The notes below the pieces were generated by a model. It had not been told where the DNA came from, did no database searches, and was given only the letters and a program-made list of their open reading frames with translations. From Burkholderia cepacia (GTDB taxonomy: Bacteria; Pseudomonadota; Gammaproteobacteria; Burkholderiales; Burkholderiaceae), in NCBI RefSeq assembly GCF_029962485.1, contig NZ_CP073638.1:1550001-1614000 (forward strand): a DNA stretch of 64,000 nucleotides, in the 5' to 3' direction. Positions 9,329 to 21,838 of this stretch are shown here, piece after piece. The first letter of the stretch is position 1, and every line of letters starts with the position of its first letter. Position numbers and translations under genes: made by a program.

Positions 9329-11218
9329 ATGCGCTCAACCATCCCGCCCGCTTCTCGCATGACGCTACTGCGTAGCGTCCTGTCCAAGGTCCGTCAGTAT
9401 CTGAAGTGGCAACCCGTCGCGCCCGCGCGGTTTGTGTCCGCCACGCTGTTCTGCGTCGGCGGCAGTATTGCCGTGGCCGCCGCCACGTGGGCATGCCTTG
9501 CGTGGCATGTCGAATACCCGACCGCCAGCCTCGTGCTGAGGCTGGTGATCGTCGTCCTCGCAATCTTCGGCTCCATGCTGTCGGCCGTCCTGTTCGCGGT
9601 GCTCGGCGGCGCACTGCTGGACTACTATTTCACGGCGCCCTATTTCGCGCTGGCGGTCAGCCGGACGCAGGACATCGTCGCACTCGCGACGTTCCTCGTC
9701 ACGACGCTCATCGTCTGCGCGTTGATCCGGTACATTCGTTTTCTCGGACACGTCCAGCACGAGCAGGCGCGTCTGCTGGATCTCACGAACGACAGCATTT
9801 TCGTGCGCGACGAAAACGACGCGATCAAGTACTGGAATCGCGCCGCGGAAACCCTGTACGGCTGGAAAAGCGCCGACGCGATCGGCCGGCATGCGCACAC
9901 GCTGCTCAAGACCGTCTTCCCCGTACCGCTCGACGAGATCAACGCGATCCTGAGGGGCTCCGGTCATTGGGAAGGCGAACTCGTTCATACGAATCGCGAC
10001 GGCAAGACCCTCGTCCTCGCGAGCCGGTGGTCCGTTCAGCTCGATGCGGGCGGCGAGCCGCGCGGCATACTCGAAAGCAACACGGACATCACCCGGCGCA
10101 AATTCGCCGAGCAGGCGCTGCGCCGCAGCGAGGCGGAATTCCTCGCCGAAGTGCAACGCCTGAGCCGCACCGGCAGCTTCGGCTGGAATATCGCCACCGC
10201 GGCCGTTTCGTGGTCGGCCGAGACATTCCGGATTCTCGAATACGACACCGCGACCACGCCCTCCATCGCGCTGTTCGCGGCCCGCCTGCATCCCGAGGAC
10301 GCCTGCGCCTTCCAGGCCGCGTTGACGGCAGCCACGCAGTCGAGAGGCCACCTCGACGTTCATGCCCGATTGCTGATGCCCGACGGAACCGTCAAGCATG
10401 TCCATCTGGTCGCCCATCCGCTCGACGCCGCGCATCATGGTGCGCAGTACGTCGGCGCCGTGATGGACGTCAGTGCCACGCGACAGGCCGAGGAACAGAT
10501 TCGCTCGACCCGCGCCGAACTCGAACGCGTTGCGCGCGCAACGGTATTGGGTGCGCTCAGCGCGTCTATCGCGCATGAAGTCGGCCAGCCGCTGTCGGCG
10601 ATCCTCACCTTCGGGCAGACCGCCCAGCGCTGGATCGAGCGCGACCCGCCGGAACTCGTCGAAGTGCGCGCGTGCCTCGACGGCGTGATCTCCAGCAGCA
10701 CGCGGGCCGCCAGCATCGTGCAACGGGTTCGCGATCTGACGTCGCGCTCCGCCGCCGTGCAACGCGACAGTCTGGCCTTGAACGACGTGGTCGAGGAAAC
10801 CGTGGCATTGCTCAACGGGGAAATGGCGTATCACGACATCGCGTTGCGCATCGAACTCGCAGCCGGCCTGCCGCCGGTTTCGGGCAACCGGGTGCAGCTT
10901 CAACAGGTGTTGATGAACCTGTCCGTGAACGCGATACAGGCGATGGCCGGCCAGCCCGACGGCTTGCGCCACCTGCTCGTCACGTCGCATCTGGAAGACA
11001 ACGGCCATGTCGCCGTCGCGCTGCGGGATTCGGGCGCCGGCATTCGCGACGAAGATATCGACCGGCTGTTCGACGCGTTCTTCACGACGAAGCCTGCCGG
11101 CATGGGCATCGGCCTGTCGATCTGCCAGTCGATCATCGAATCGCACTGCGGACGCGTATGGGCAACCAACAACGCGGATCGCGGATCGACCTTTACGTTC
11201 TCCCTGCCGCCCGCGTGA
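9329..11218 (+). CDS. Orphan membrane histidine kinase with DUF4118 and PAS domains
   Basis: This is a sensor kinase of about 629 residues. The N-terminus has a DUF4118-type bundle of transmembrane helices (about 25-140), including DYYFTAPYFALAVS as in KdpD-like kinases. One clear PAS domain follows (LLDLTNDSIFVRDEND to ITRRKFAEQAL) and then a second PAS-like region. The HisKA box is SIAHEVGQPLSAIL (phospho-acceptor His), and HATPase boxes are visible as VLMNLSVNAIQAM, DSGAGI and GMGIGLSICQSII. I chose the ATG at 9329; 9359 is an alternative. The frame is open to 8984, but that extension is arginine-rich and unlike coding sequence. There is no response regulator next to it, so its partner is unknown. 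Confidence 0.82.
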   Translation: MRSTIPPASRMTLLRSVLSKVRQYLKWQPVAPARFVSATLFCVGGSIAVAAATWACLAWHVEYPTASLVLRLVIVVLAIFGSMLSAVLFAVLGGALLDYYFTAPYFALAVSRTQDIVALATFLVTTLIVCALIRYIRFLGHVQHEQARLLDLTNDSIFVRDENDAIKYWNRAAETLYGWKSADAIGRHAHTLLKTVFPVPLDEINAILRGSGHWEGELVHTNRDGKTLVLASRWSVQLDAGGEPRGILESNTDITRRKFAEQALRRSEAEFLAEVQRLSRTGSFGWNIATAAVSWSAETFRILEYDTATTPSIALFAARLHPEDACAFQAALTAATQSRGHLDVHARLLMPDGTVKHVHLVAHPLDAAHHGAQYVGAVMDVSATRQAEEQIRSTRAELERVARATVLGALSASIAHEVGQPLSAILTFGQTAQRWIERDPPELVEVRACLDGVISSSTRAASIVQRVRDLTSRSAAVQRDSLALNDVVEETVALLNGEMAYHDIALRIELAAGLPPVSGNRVQLQQVLMNLSVNAIQAMAGQPDGLRHLLVTSHLEDNGHVAVALRDSGAGIRDEDIDRLFDAFFTTKPAGMGIGLSICQSIIESHCGRVWATNNADRGSTFTFSLPPA

Positions 11219-11318
11219 GGACCGGGATCGCAACGGCACGGCCCGCGGCGCCGCACGCGTGCGGGCCGACGACGTGCCCGCGAACGGCGGGCCCGTCTTC
11301 GGGGCCGACTTGCGGCAG

Positions 11319-12095
11319 TCAACTCACGTGCGCGCCGAACCCGACCTTCCCCGGCGCGATCCCGTCCTTCAGCGTCAGCGCCGGGATCGCGTAATCACCT
11401 GCGTTCTGCCGACGGAACGGAATCGGCTGCTCGGTCCACAGATCGTCGAGACGCCGGCCAAGCGCCGCACGCGTTTCGTCGAAGCGCGCGTCGTTCATCT
11501 TGCCCGTGCGGTAGATCACGAACGGCGGCAGCACGTCGAACCCCGGGTAATACAGCACGCCGTGCTGGATCGGGAACAATATGTCGTCGATCGGCCCGTT
11601 GATGCCGCGCGGGCTGTAGTGCGATTCCCACCCGCCCGTCGTGACGATCACCATCGCCCGCTTGCCGGCAAACGAGCCTTCGCCGTAGCGATCGCCCCAG
11701 TGCGTATCGGAATGCTCGCCGACGCCGTACGCAAACCCGTACGCATACACCCGCTCGACCCAGCCCTTCATGATCGCCGGCATCGAGAACCACCACAGCG
11801 GGAATTGCAGGATCACCGCATCGGCCCACTTCAGCTTGTCCTGCTCGCGCGCGATGTCTTCGCTTTGCGTGCCCGTCGCGAACGCATGCTTCGAGTCCAG
11901 CGACGGATCGAACCGCGCGTCGGGCGCGCGACCGGTCACGTCGTTCGCGTCGAACGCCGCCTTCCAGTTCATCGCATACAGATCCGTCACCTGCACGCTG
12001 TGGCCCGCCGCTTCGAGATGCTCGACGGCAAAGTCGCGCAGCGCACCGTTCAGCGAACGCGGTTCGGGATGGGCATAAACGATCAGCACATTCAT
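11319..12095 (-). CDS. NAD(P)H-dependent flavodoxin-fold quinone oxidoreductase
   Basis: This protein of about 258 residues belongs to the NQO1/MdaB-like flavodoxin-fold family. The start NVLIVYAHPEPRSLNGAL is the FMN/FAD phosphate-binding opening of this family. DAVILQFPLWWFSMPAIMKGW is the flavin-binding loop with the conserved FPLWW, and VTTGGWESHYSPRGINGP is the second cofactor loop. Likely role: two-electron reduction of quinones or other electrophiles in the cytosol. An upstream ATG at 12104 is equally possible. It is divergent from a LysR regulator 78-86 bp away, which probably controls it. Confidence 0.85.
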   Translation of the reverse strand: MNVLIVYAHPEPRSLNGALRDFAVEHLEAAGHSVQVTDLYAMNWKAAFDANDVTGRAPDARFDPSLDSKHAFATGTQSEDIAREQDKLKWADAVILQFPLWWFSMPAIMKGWVERVYAYGFAYGVGEHSDTHWGDRYGEGSFAGKRAMVIVTTGGWESHYSPRGINGPIDDILFPIQHGVLYYPGFDVLPPFVIYRTGKMNDARFDETRAALGRRLDDLWTEQPIPFRRQNAGDYAIPALTLKDGIAPGKVGFGAHVS

Positions 12096-12154
12096 GTTCG
12101 TCACTCCGTTGATTGAATGACTGCAGGATGCCGCCGCCGAAGGTATATTTGAAA

Positions 12155-12170
12155 TGAATTCCTGATATTC
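12155..12170. promoter_or_regulatory. Candidate LysR operator between oxidoreductase and lysR
   Basis: TGAATTCCTGATATTC contains GAAT-N7-ATTC with T-N11-A spacing (T12155, A12167). It lies 12 bp before the lysR start in the divergent gap, which suits autoregulation and control of the oxidoreductase. Confidence 0.35.
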
Positions 12171-12181
12171 CAGGTATAGCC

Positions 12182-13075
12182 ATGAATAATCTCAGACGAC
12201 TCGACCTGAATCTGCTCGTCACGCTGGACGTGCTGCTCGCCGAGCACAACGTCACGCGCGCGGCCGAGAAGCTGAACATGTCGCAGCCGTCGGTCAGCGT
12301 GCAGTTGCAGAAACTGCGCGACGTGTTCGGCGATCCGCTGCTGCTGCCGGGGCCGCGCGGAATGCGGCCGACCGCGCGTGCGGAAGCGCTGCGCGAGCCG
12401 TTGCGCGACGCGCTGGAAGCCGTCGAACGCGCGGTGGTTCCGGCTACCCCGTTCGATCCGGCGACCGCGACGAACACGTGGCGCGTGGCCGCGACCGACT
12501 ACGGCGAATCGACGATCGTGCTGCCCGCGCTGCACATGCTGCGCTCGGCCGCGCCCGGCACGCGGCTGGCCGTCGTCGAGCTCGTGCCGCCGCGCATCGA
12601 GCAGGATGCCGAACGGAACGGCATCGACCTGGCGTTCCACACGACCGAGGGTTCGCCGGCCGGCATGCGGCGCCTGCCGCTGTTCGTCGAACGTTACGTG
12701 CTCATCGGCCGCGCCGGGCATCCGAAGCTGAAGCGCCGCCCGACGCTCGCGCAGTTCGGCACGCTCGAACACGTGATCGTGTCGCCCGACGGCGGCGGCT
12801 TCTTCGGCGTGACGGACGAAGCGCTCGCGAAAGTCGGCGCCGCGCGGCGCGTCGTGCTGTCGGTGCCGCATTTCCTGTTCGTGATGTCGGCCGTCGCGAG
12901 CACCGATCTCGTCGCGATGCTGCCCGAGCGGCTGGTGCGCGACGTGCCCGCGCTGCGCGTGGTGGACGCACCGGTCGAGGTGCCCGGCTATGAAATGTCG
13001 ATGCTGTGGCATGAACGCGTGCATCGCGATCCGGCGCATCGGTGGCTGCGGGAGACCATCGCAGCAGCGGTCTGA
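12182..13075 (+). CDS. LysR-family regulator (NodD-like subgroup)
   Basis: This 297-residue LysR-type regulator opens with MNNLRRLDLNLLVTLDVLLAE and the helix-turn-helix NVTRAAEKLNMSQPSVSVQL (residues 20-45), followed by a substrate-binding domain. The RRLDLNLL opening is typical of the NodD/SyrM/LeuO-like branch. Its effector is unknown. The divergent quinone oxidoreductase is the obvious target, so an electrophile or aromatic inducer is a reasonable guess. Confidence 0.86.
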   Translation: MNNLRRLDLNLLVTLDVLLAEHNVTRAAEKLNMSQPSVSVQLQKLRDVFGDPLLLPGPRGMRPTARAEALREPLRDALEAVERAVVPATPFDPATATNTWRVAATDYGESTIVLPALHMLRSAAPGTRLAVVELVPPRIEQDAERNGIDLAFHTTEGSPAGMRRLPLFVERYVLIGRAGHPKLKRRPTLAQFGTLEHVIVSPDGGGFFGVTDEALAKVGAARRVVLSVPHFLFVMSAVASTDLVAMLPERLVRDVPALRVVDAPVEVPGYEMSMLWHERVHRDPAHRWLRETIAAAV

Positions 13076-13135
13076 AACGGTCCGGTTGCCGGACGGCTGC
13101 CATCTGCTGTCATCGGGGGCTTGAAAGTACGCCAG

Positions 13136-13157
13136 ACACTGTATATATTTACAGTGT
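13136..13157 (+). promoter_or_regulatory. LexA-like SOS box
   Basis: CTG(13139-13141)-N10-CAG(13152-13154) has the A/T-alternating core TATATATTTA. The dyad extends on both sides to ACACTG and CAGTGT. This is the classic gamma/beta-proteobacterial LexA operator form. It lies 57 bp upstream of the 13214 gene, in otherwise GC-rich DNA. Confidence 0.7.
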
Positions 13158-13213
13158 TTCTGCGTCATTTGACCCGAATTCCGTCCCCCGAGACGGTCTT
13201 TAGTGAGGCGACC

Positions 13214-13624
13214 ATGTTCCAGTCATCCGCATTCGATCCCGAGCAACCCGGCTTCAATCCCGTCCACTTCGAGCGCGCCGCGCGGCAGGCGGTCGTCGAT
13301 CTTCAGCGTGTCGTCGGCGGCCCCGCACAGCGGGCGCTCGGCTTGCGGCGCCGCAGCCATCCGGCCGCCGTCCGCACGATGAGCTGGCAGGCGCTGCTGA
13401 ATGTCGAGGAGCTGGCGTTCTCGAACTCCGGCTTCCTGAACCGCAACGATCCGCTGGTCGTCGACGCCTTCATCCGGCTGCGCGACAGCCGGATGGTCGC
13501 CGCGGACGTCGAGGAATCCGTCGACTGGAAGCGCGACGACGACGATTTGCCCGCCGTCTATCTGATCGTCAAGGCGATGCTGGAAGCGGAAGAGCGCGAG
13601 ACGCAACGCGTCGAGATGGAGTGA
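13214..13624 (+). CDS. Small protein of unknown function behind an SOS box
   Basis: This 136-residue protein starts at the ATG at 13214 (MFQSSAFDPEQPGFNPVHFE); a frame extension to 13121 runs across the SOS box and is unlikely to be translated. I see no known motif. The middle is basic (LGLRRRSHPAAVRTMSW). The rest looks helical and acidic, with ELAFSNSGFLNRNDPLVVDAF and an acidic C-terminus rich in Glu and Asp, so it is soluble and cytoplasmic. It stands alone between two unrelated genes and is followed by a hairpin. Induction by DNA damage is inferred only from the LexA-like box. Confidence 0.7.
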   Translation: MFQSSAFDPEQPGFNPVHFERAARQAVVDLQRVVGGPAQRALGLRRRSHPAAVRTMSWQALLNVEELAFSNSGFLNRNDPLVVDAFIRLRDSRMVAADVEESVDWKRDDDDLPAVYLIVKAMLEAEERETQRVEME

Positions 13625-13629
13625 CGGCA

Positions 13630-17290
<3,661 letters not shown>

Positions 17291-17298
<8 letters not shown>

Positions 17299-18538
17299 CG
17301 AATCGCACCTTTCCTTCGTACGCCGAGCGCACGCATTCGCGCATGCTGCCGTACGCGACCGTCACGCCGATGTTCGCGGGCGCATACGACGCCCATTTCC
17401 CCGAGTTGGTCATCACCAGCCCCGACAACTGCTTCATCACCGGCGTGATGTACGTGCAGGTGTCGACGACGATCTGGATGCCGCGCGCCGCGAACTTGCC
17501 GGCGAGGCCGGTTTCCTCCAGTTCCCACAGGATGAAGCGGCTCGTGTTCACGTAGAAATCGCACGCCGGCTTGCCGTCGAACGCGTCGAGCAGCGTATCG
17601 AGCGTGCGGAATTCGGCCAGCGAGAAATGCGGCGTGCCGAGCGCCACCGCGACGAGCGCGTCGCCGGCCGCACCGTGGTTCAGCGTGCGGCGAATCTCGT
17701 CGAGATCGGCCATCGCGACGTCAACCATGCGTTGCGCCGCGTGCCCGTGCAGCGCGGCGTCGAGCGTCGGCGCCTCGGGTGTGATGCCCACCGCATGAAA
17801 CAGCGCGACGGCGCCGCTCGACGCGGCCGCCGCGCCGAGCGCCTTGAGTTCGTCTTCGGTGGTGTCCGCCGGCAGCCCGACGATCGCCGGCACGACCGCG
17901 CCCGCGATCTTGCCGATCAGCAGACCGAGCGCGGCGAAATAAATGTCGCGCGACGCCAGGCCGCTGAAATCCGGCGCGTTGAACACGATCCGCGCGGCGC
18001 GGTTCGCTTCGACATGCAGCCCCGCATACGGCGCGCGCCCGGTGATCGCGGCGGCCAGGTCGAGAAAATCGCCATACCGGCTCGTGCGTGCGCCAAGCAC
18101 CGAGTTCGCGAACACGATCGCATTCGATTCGGCCCATGCGATCTGCTCGCCTTTCGCGGGACGGTTCTTCAGTTGATACGGCGCGCACGTGAAGCTCGAT
18201 TCGCAGCCGAGTTGCAGATGCGCGTCCATCAGGCGCTGCGCATCGCGCTGGATCGTGCGGTCGCCGTGATACAGCTCGGGATGGATCAGGTCGAGCGACC
18301 CGACGTTCAAGGTGGTCGGCACCGCGACCTGCGCGCCGGTGTCGACGAAATACTCGACGAAGTCGAGGCTCGTCTGGCCGTGATAAAGGCAGCCGTCGAT
18401 ATGGGCAGACGTAATGTCGATCAGGTGCGGCGCGGACATCACCTGCGCCGTACGCGCGACGATCCGCATCGCGCGCGCGACGCCATCGCCGAAATCCCCG
18501 CGCAACATCGCGTCGTCGCGGTCACTCAACTGCAGCAT
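17291..18538 (-). CDS. Aconitase X catalytic (large) subunit, DUF521
   Basis: This 415-residue AcnX catalytic subunit starts LQLSDRDDAMLRGDFGDG and includes ITSAHIDGCLYHG, GCESSFTCAPYQLKNRPAKGE and WAESNAIVFANSVLGARTSRYGDF. These are the conserved Fe-S/substrate-binding blocks of the family (Cys residues near GCESSFTCAPY and in VVDTCTYITPVM). Characterised two-subunit members act as cis-3-hydroxy-L-proline dehydratases, which feed the product to proline via pyrroline-2-carboxylate. I infer the same activity here; the reductase of that pathway is not adjacent. Confidence 0.85.
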
Positions 18539-18715
18539 CGGTTGCTCCTCGTGACTCGTATCCGGCAGTGCGCCGGCCCGTGAAATCCGTCAGAGGACTC
18601 TACAACTGGAAATAAAAACTGTCCAGATCGACATCGATCCGGACAGATTCAAAACCAATTTCCACCATGAGAGGCCACCGAAGCGATCGATGGCTCGAAT
18701 TCCGCTCCAGTTCGC

Positions 18716-19144
18716 CTAACGTTCGGCCGTCAGGCTGAATAGCTCGCCGCGCAACGCCTTCGCGCGCGCGCTGCCGAACTGCGTCTCGAATTCGTCCTGC
18801 GCCGCCTGCCACGCGATCTTTGCTTGCGCGAACGTGCGCTCGCCGAGCTTCGTCAGGTGCAGCGCATGCGCGCGCGCATCGTGCTCGGACGCGGCCGTCG
18901 CGACGAAACCGTCGCGCTGCAACGGCTTCAGCGCGCGCAGCAGCGTCGTGCGATCCATCACGAGCGTGTCGGCGAGTTCGCTCATCAACAGGCCGGGCCG
19001 GTGCGTCAGGTTCGCCATGATCGAGAACTGCGCGGGCGTGACGCCGACCGGGGCCAGATGGCGTTCGTACAGTTGCGTGACGAAGCGCGCCGCCTGACGC
19101 AGCGCGAGGCAGTTGCACGCTTGGGCAATCGAGGTGTCGTTCAT
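18716..19144 (-). CDS. MarR-family regulator 1
   Basis: This 142-residue MarR-type winged-helix regulator contains LRQAARFVTQLYERHLAPVGVTPAQ shortened here to VTQLYERHLAPVGVTPAQ, the recognition helix MSELADTLVMDRTTLLRAL, and the wing around DGFVATAASEHDAR. I chose the ATG at 19144; the longer frame crosses the operator. It is divergent from a LysR gene with 91 bp between. It resembles the second MarR at 20238 (shared helices TTLLRALKPL and TALLRALKPL), so the two are probably paralogues. Confidence 0.83.
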   Translation of the reverse strand: MNDTSIAQACNCLALRQAARFVTQLYERHLAPVGVTPAQFSIMANLTHRPGLLMSELADTLVMDRTTLLRALKPLQRDGFVATAASEHDARAHALHLTKLGERTFAQAKIAWQAAQDEFETQFGSARAKALRGELFSLTAER

Positions 19145-19161
19145 GTTCGTCAATTTATATG

Positions 19162-19171
19162 TGCATATGCA
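19162..19171. promoter_or_regulatory. TGCATATGCA palindrome, candidate MarR operator
   Basis: This perfect 10-bp palindrome sits 18 bp before the marR1 start in the marR1/lysR divergent gap. It is flanked by TTTAT and ATAAA, which extend the dyad. The same motif recurs at 20233 and 20713. Confidence 0.55.
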
Positions 19172-19235
19172 TAAAGTCAATGTACACTCCGCCGTAACCA
19201 GGCTGGCGGCCGGCCATCGCATCAAGGAGACGGAC

Positions 19236-20156
19236 ATGGACTACATCGACAAGCTGCGGATTTTCCGGTCGGTGGTGGAGATGCGCAGCTTCACGCGCGC
19301 CGCCGACATGCACGGCCTCGCGCGGCCGGTCGTGTCGCGCGCGGTCGCGGATCTGGAAGCGCGCTTCGGCAGCCGGCTGCTGCACCGGACCACGCGCCAG
19401 GTGTCGCTGACCGAAACGGCCGAGCGCATCTACGAGCGCTGCGCGGCCGTGCTCGACGAGCTCGACGCGCTCGAAGTCGAAGCGCAGACGCAGACGCGCG
19501 AACCCGAGGGCCTGCTGCGCCTCGTCGCGCACACGACGGCCGCGCTGAACCGGCTCGTGCCGCTGATCGCCGGCTTCAAGAGCGCGCATCCGAAGGTGCG
19601 CCTCGACGTCACGCTGACCGAGCGCCCGGTCGATCTCGTCGGCGAAGGCTACGACATCGGCATCGTGGTGCCGTACATGCTGACGAGCGAATCGACCGTC
19701 GTGCGGCTGGTTGAGCGCATTCCGGTCGTGATCGTCGCGACGCCCACCTACCTGCGCGAACATTCCCGCCCCGAGACGCCGGCCGATCTCGCCGAGCATC
19801 CGTTCGTGCCGCTGTCGCCGTCGCTGCGCCGGCCCGCGCTGTCGTTCCGCGTCGACGGCGACCTGCTGACCGTACCGTTCCGCTTCGACATCTCGTCGAA
19901 CAGCCCCGTCTTCAACCGCGAAATGGTGATGCACGACTTCGGCATCGGCGTCGTCCCGAAAACGCTCGTGCAGGCCGAACTCGCGTCGGGCGCGCTCGTG
20001 CAACTGCTGGCGGACGCCGACCTCGTCGACGCGTTCGTCGAAATCAAGCTCGCGTACGCGAACCGCGTGCTGCTGCCCGCGAAGGTCAAGGCGTTCATCG
20101 ACTACACGGCCGCCTATTGCGACCGCGAAGGCTGGATCGTCCCGGCGGCCGCCTGA
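19236..20156 (+). CDS. LysR-family regulator
   Basis: This 306-residue LysR-type regulator opens with MDYIDKLRIFRSVVEMRSFTRAADMHG; the visible helix-turn-helix is FTRAADMHGLARPVVSRAV. The dimerised substrate domain covers about residues 90-295. The opening is typical of the CrgA/DsdC-like group that often flanks efflux or oxidoreductase genes. AAGGAGACGG lies before the ATG at 19236. It is divergent from marR1 and upstream of marR2 and the emr operon, with which it probably forms one regulatory neighbourhood. Confidence 0.86.
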   Translation: MDYIDKLRIFRSVVEMRSFTRAADMHGLARPVVSRAVADLEARFGSRLLHRTTRQVSLTETAERIYERCAAVLDELDALEVEAQTQTREPEGLLRLVAHTTAALNRLVPLIAGFKSAHPKVRLDVTLTERPVDLVGEGYDIGIVVPYMLTSESTVVRLVERIPVVIVATPTYLREHSRPETPADLAEHPFVPLSPSLRRPALSFRVDGDLLTVPFRFDISSNSPVFNREMVMHDFGIGVVPKTLVQAELASGALVQLLADADLVDAFVEIKLAYANRVLLPAKVKAFIDYTAAYCDREGWIVPAAA

Positions 20157-20232
20157 TGGCGATTGGTACAGCCACGACACCAATCTGATCCTGCCCCGCC
20201 CATCGCTTCGCGACGCCCTGCGCCCTAACATG

Positions 20233-20242
20233 TGCACATGCA
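20233..20242 (+). promoter_or_regulatory. TGCACATGCA, second copy of candidate MarR operator
   Basis: This differs from the first copy by one base and lies inside TGTGCACATGCACA. It overlaps the proposed marR2 start codon (ATG at 20238), so binding would block initiation or the promoter directly. Confidence 0.45.
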
Positions 20243-20669
20243 CAAGATCACCCTCACCGACGACGATTGCTTTGCGGTCCGGCAAGCCGCCCGCCGGATC
20301 TCGCAGTTCTACGAGCGCTATCTGTCGCGGGCCGGAGTGACGCCGTCGCAGTACAGCATTCTCGCGCTGCTGCGCGACCGGCCGGGCCTGACGATGGCGA
20401 CGTTGTCGAGCGTGCTGGTGATCGAACGCACGGCGCTGCTGCGCGCGCTCAAACCGCTCGTCGGCGCCGCGCTGGTGACGGGCATGATCGAGCCGCCGTA
20501 CCGCCGCCAGACCTTCACGCTGACCGCGGACGGCGAAACGAAGGTCGCCGACGCGCACGTGCACTGGCTCGCCGCGCAGGAAGCGTTCGAGCTGCGCTTC
20601 GGGCCGACACGGGCGGCCCGCCTGAGAGACGAATTGTTCCGGATCACGCACAACCTGCAGGAACGCTAG
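20238..20669 (+). CDS. MarR-family regulator 2, probable repressor of the Emr efflux operon
   Basis: This 143-residue MarR-type regulator has the recognition helix MATLSSVLVIERTALLRAL and a wing around YRRQTFTLTADGE. A start at the ATG at 20238 or the GTG at 20232 is possible. No good Shine-Dalgarno sequence is visible before either, so translation may be weak or leaderless. It lies 64 bp upstream of emrA in the same direction, the usual place for a repressor of a drug-efflux operon that responds to the transported compounds. Confidence 0.82.
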   Translation: MHKITLTDDDCFAVRQAARRISQFYERYLSRAGVTPSQYSILALLRDRPGLTMATLSSVLVIERTALLRALKPLVGAALVTGMIEPPYRRQTFTLTADGETKVADAHVHWLAAQEAFELRFGPTRAARLRDELFRITHNLQER

Positions 20670-20712
20670 CCCCTTCCCCGATCGACGCCATGCCGTCGAT
20701 CGCTTTGATTAG

Positions 20713-20722
20713 TGCATATACA
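20713..20722 (+). promoter_or_regulatory. TGCATATACA, third copy of candidate MarR operator
   Basis: This has one mismatch to the 19162 palindrome and lies 11 bp before the emrA start. It ties the efflux operon to the two MarR genes. Confidence 0.45.
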
Positions 20723-20733
20723 TAGGTGAAACG

Positions 20734-21825
20734 ATGGAAACGACCCAAGCCGCTGCCGCCACGCGCGAAGCAGCCACAACCGAGCGGCCCGCGAAGCAGC
20801 GCAGCGTACCGTGGATGCGCATCGCGGTAGGCGTCACCGTCGTCGTCGTGGCCGCGGCCGTGCTCGACTGGCTGTTCGTGCTGCGTTTCCAGGAGAGCAC
20901 CGACGACGCGTATGTCGGCGGCGACGTGACCGTGCTCGCGCCGAAGGTCAACGGCTTCGTCGACAAGATTCTCGTGACCGACAACCAGCGCGTGAAGGCC
21001 GGCGACGTGCTCGTGCAGCTCGATGCGCGCGACTACGACGCGAAGCTCGCACAGGCGAGCGCCGAAGTCGACAGCGCGCGCTCCGCCGTGACCGAACTCG
21101 AAGCGAAGCAGCAACTGCAATTCGCGGTAATCGGCCAGCACGCGGCGGACAAGAACGCATCGTCGGCCGAGCTCACGCGCGCCGCCTCGGACCGCGTGCG
21201 CTACCGCGAACTCGTGAAATCCGACGCCGTGTCGAACCAGATCGTCGAGCGCGCGGACGCCGATTACTCGAAAGCCGGCGCGGCCGTCGAACGCAGCGAC
21301 GCCGCGCTGCTCGCATCGAAGCGACAACTCGACGTGCTCGGCGCGCAACTCGCCGATGCACAGGCCCGCGTGAACACCGCGCTGGCCGCGCAGCGCGTCG
21401 CCGCGCTCAACGTCGAATACACGACGATCCGCTCGCCGGTCGACGGCTACGTCGGCAACCGCACGGGCCGCGTCGGCATGCTCGCGAACGTCGGCGTGCC
21501 GCTGCTGACGGTCGTACCGGCTTCCGGGCTGTGGATCGACGCGAACTTCAAGGAGGACCAGTTGCGCAAGATGCGCGCGGGCGATCGCGTCGACGTCGCG
21601 CTCGATGCATCGAGCACGCGGCTGCACGGCCGCGTCGACAGCGTCGCGCCCGCGACCGGCGCGACCTTCAGCGTGCTGCCACCCGAGAACGCGACCGGCA
21701 ACTTCACGAAGATCGTCCAGCGCGTGCCCGTGCGCGTGCACCTCGATCCGCAGCCCGGTATCGAACACGTGCTGCGCCCCGGCCTGTCCGCGGTCGTGAC
21801 CGTGCATACCGATCACGCGAACTGA
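20734..21825 (+). CDS. emrA: EmrA/HlyD-type membrane fusion protein
   Basis: This 363-residue periplasmic adaptor is anchored by one N-terminal transmembrane helix (about 28-52, IAVGVTVVVVAAAVLDWLFVL). The family entry STDDAYVGGDVTVLAPKVNGFV follows (shown as TDDAYVGGDVTVLAPKV). A lipoyl/biotinyl half (GDVLVQLDARDY), a long coiled-coil hairpin (about 95-210), and the returning half (TIRSPVDGYVGNR) come next. It bridges the inner-membrane EmrB transporter and the outer-membrane factor. It is the first gene of a three-gene tripartite efflux operon. Confidence 0.9.
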   Translation: METTQAAAATREAATTERPAKQRSVPWMRIAVGVTVVVVAAAVLDWLFVLRFQESTDDAYVGGDVTVLAPKVNGFVDKILVTDNQRVKAGDVLVQLDARDYDAKLAQASAEVDSARSAVTELEAKQQLQFAVIGQHAADKNASSAELTRAASDRVRYRELVKSDAVSNQIVERADADYSKAGAAVERSDAALLASKRQLDVLGAQLADAQARVNTALAAQRVAALNVEYTTIRSPVDGYVGNRTGRVGMLANVGVPLLTVVPASGLWIDANFKEDQLRKMRAGDRVDVALDASSTRLHGRVDSVAPATGATFSVLPPENATGNFTKIVQRVPVRVHLDPQPGIEHVLRPGLSAVVTVHTDHAN

Positions 21826-21838
21826 GCGGGAGCCGACG

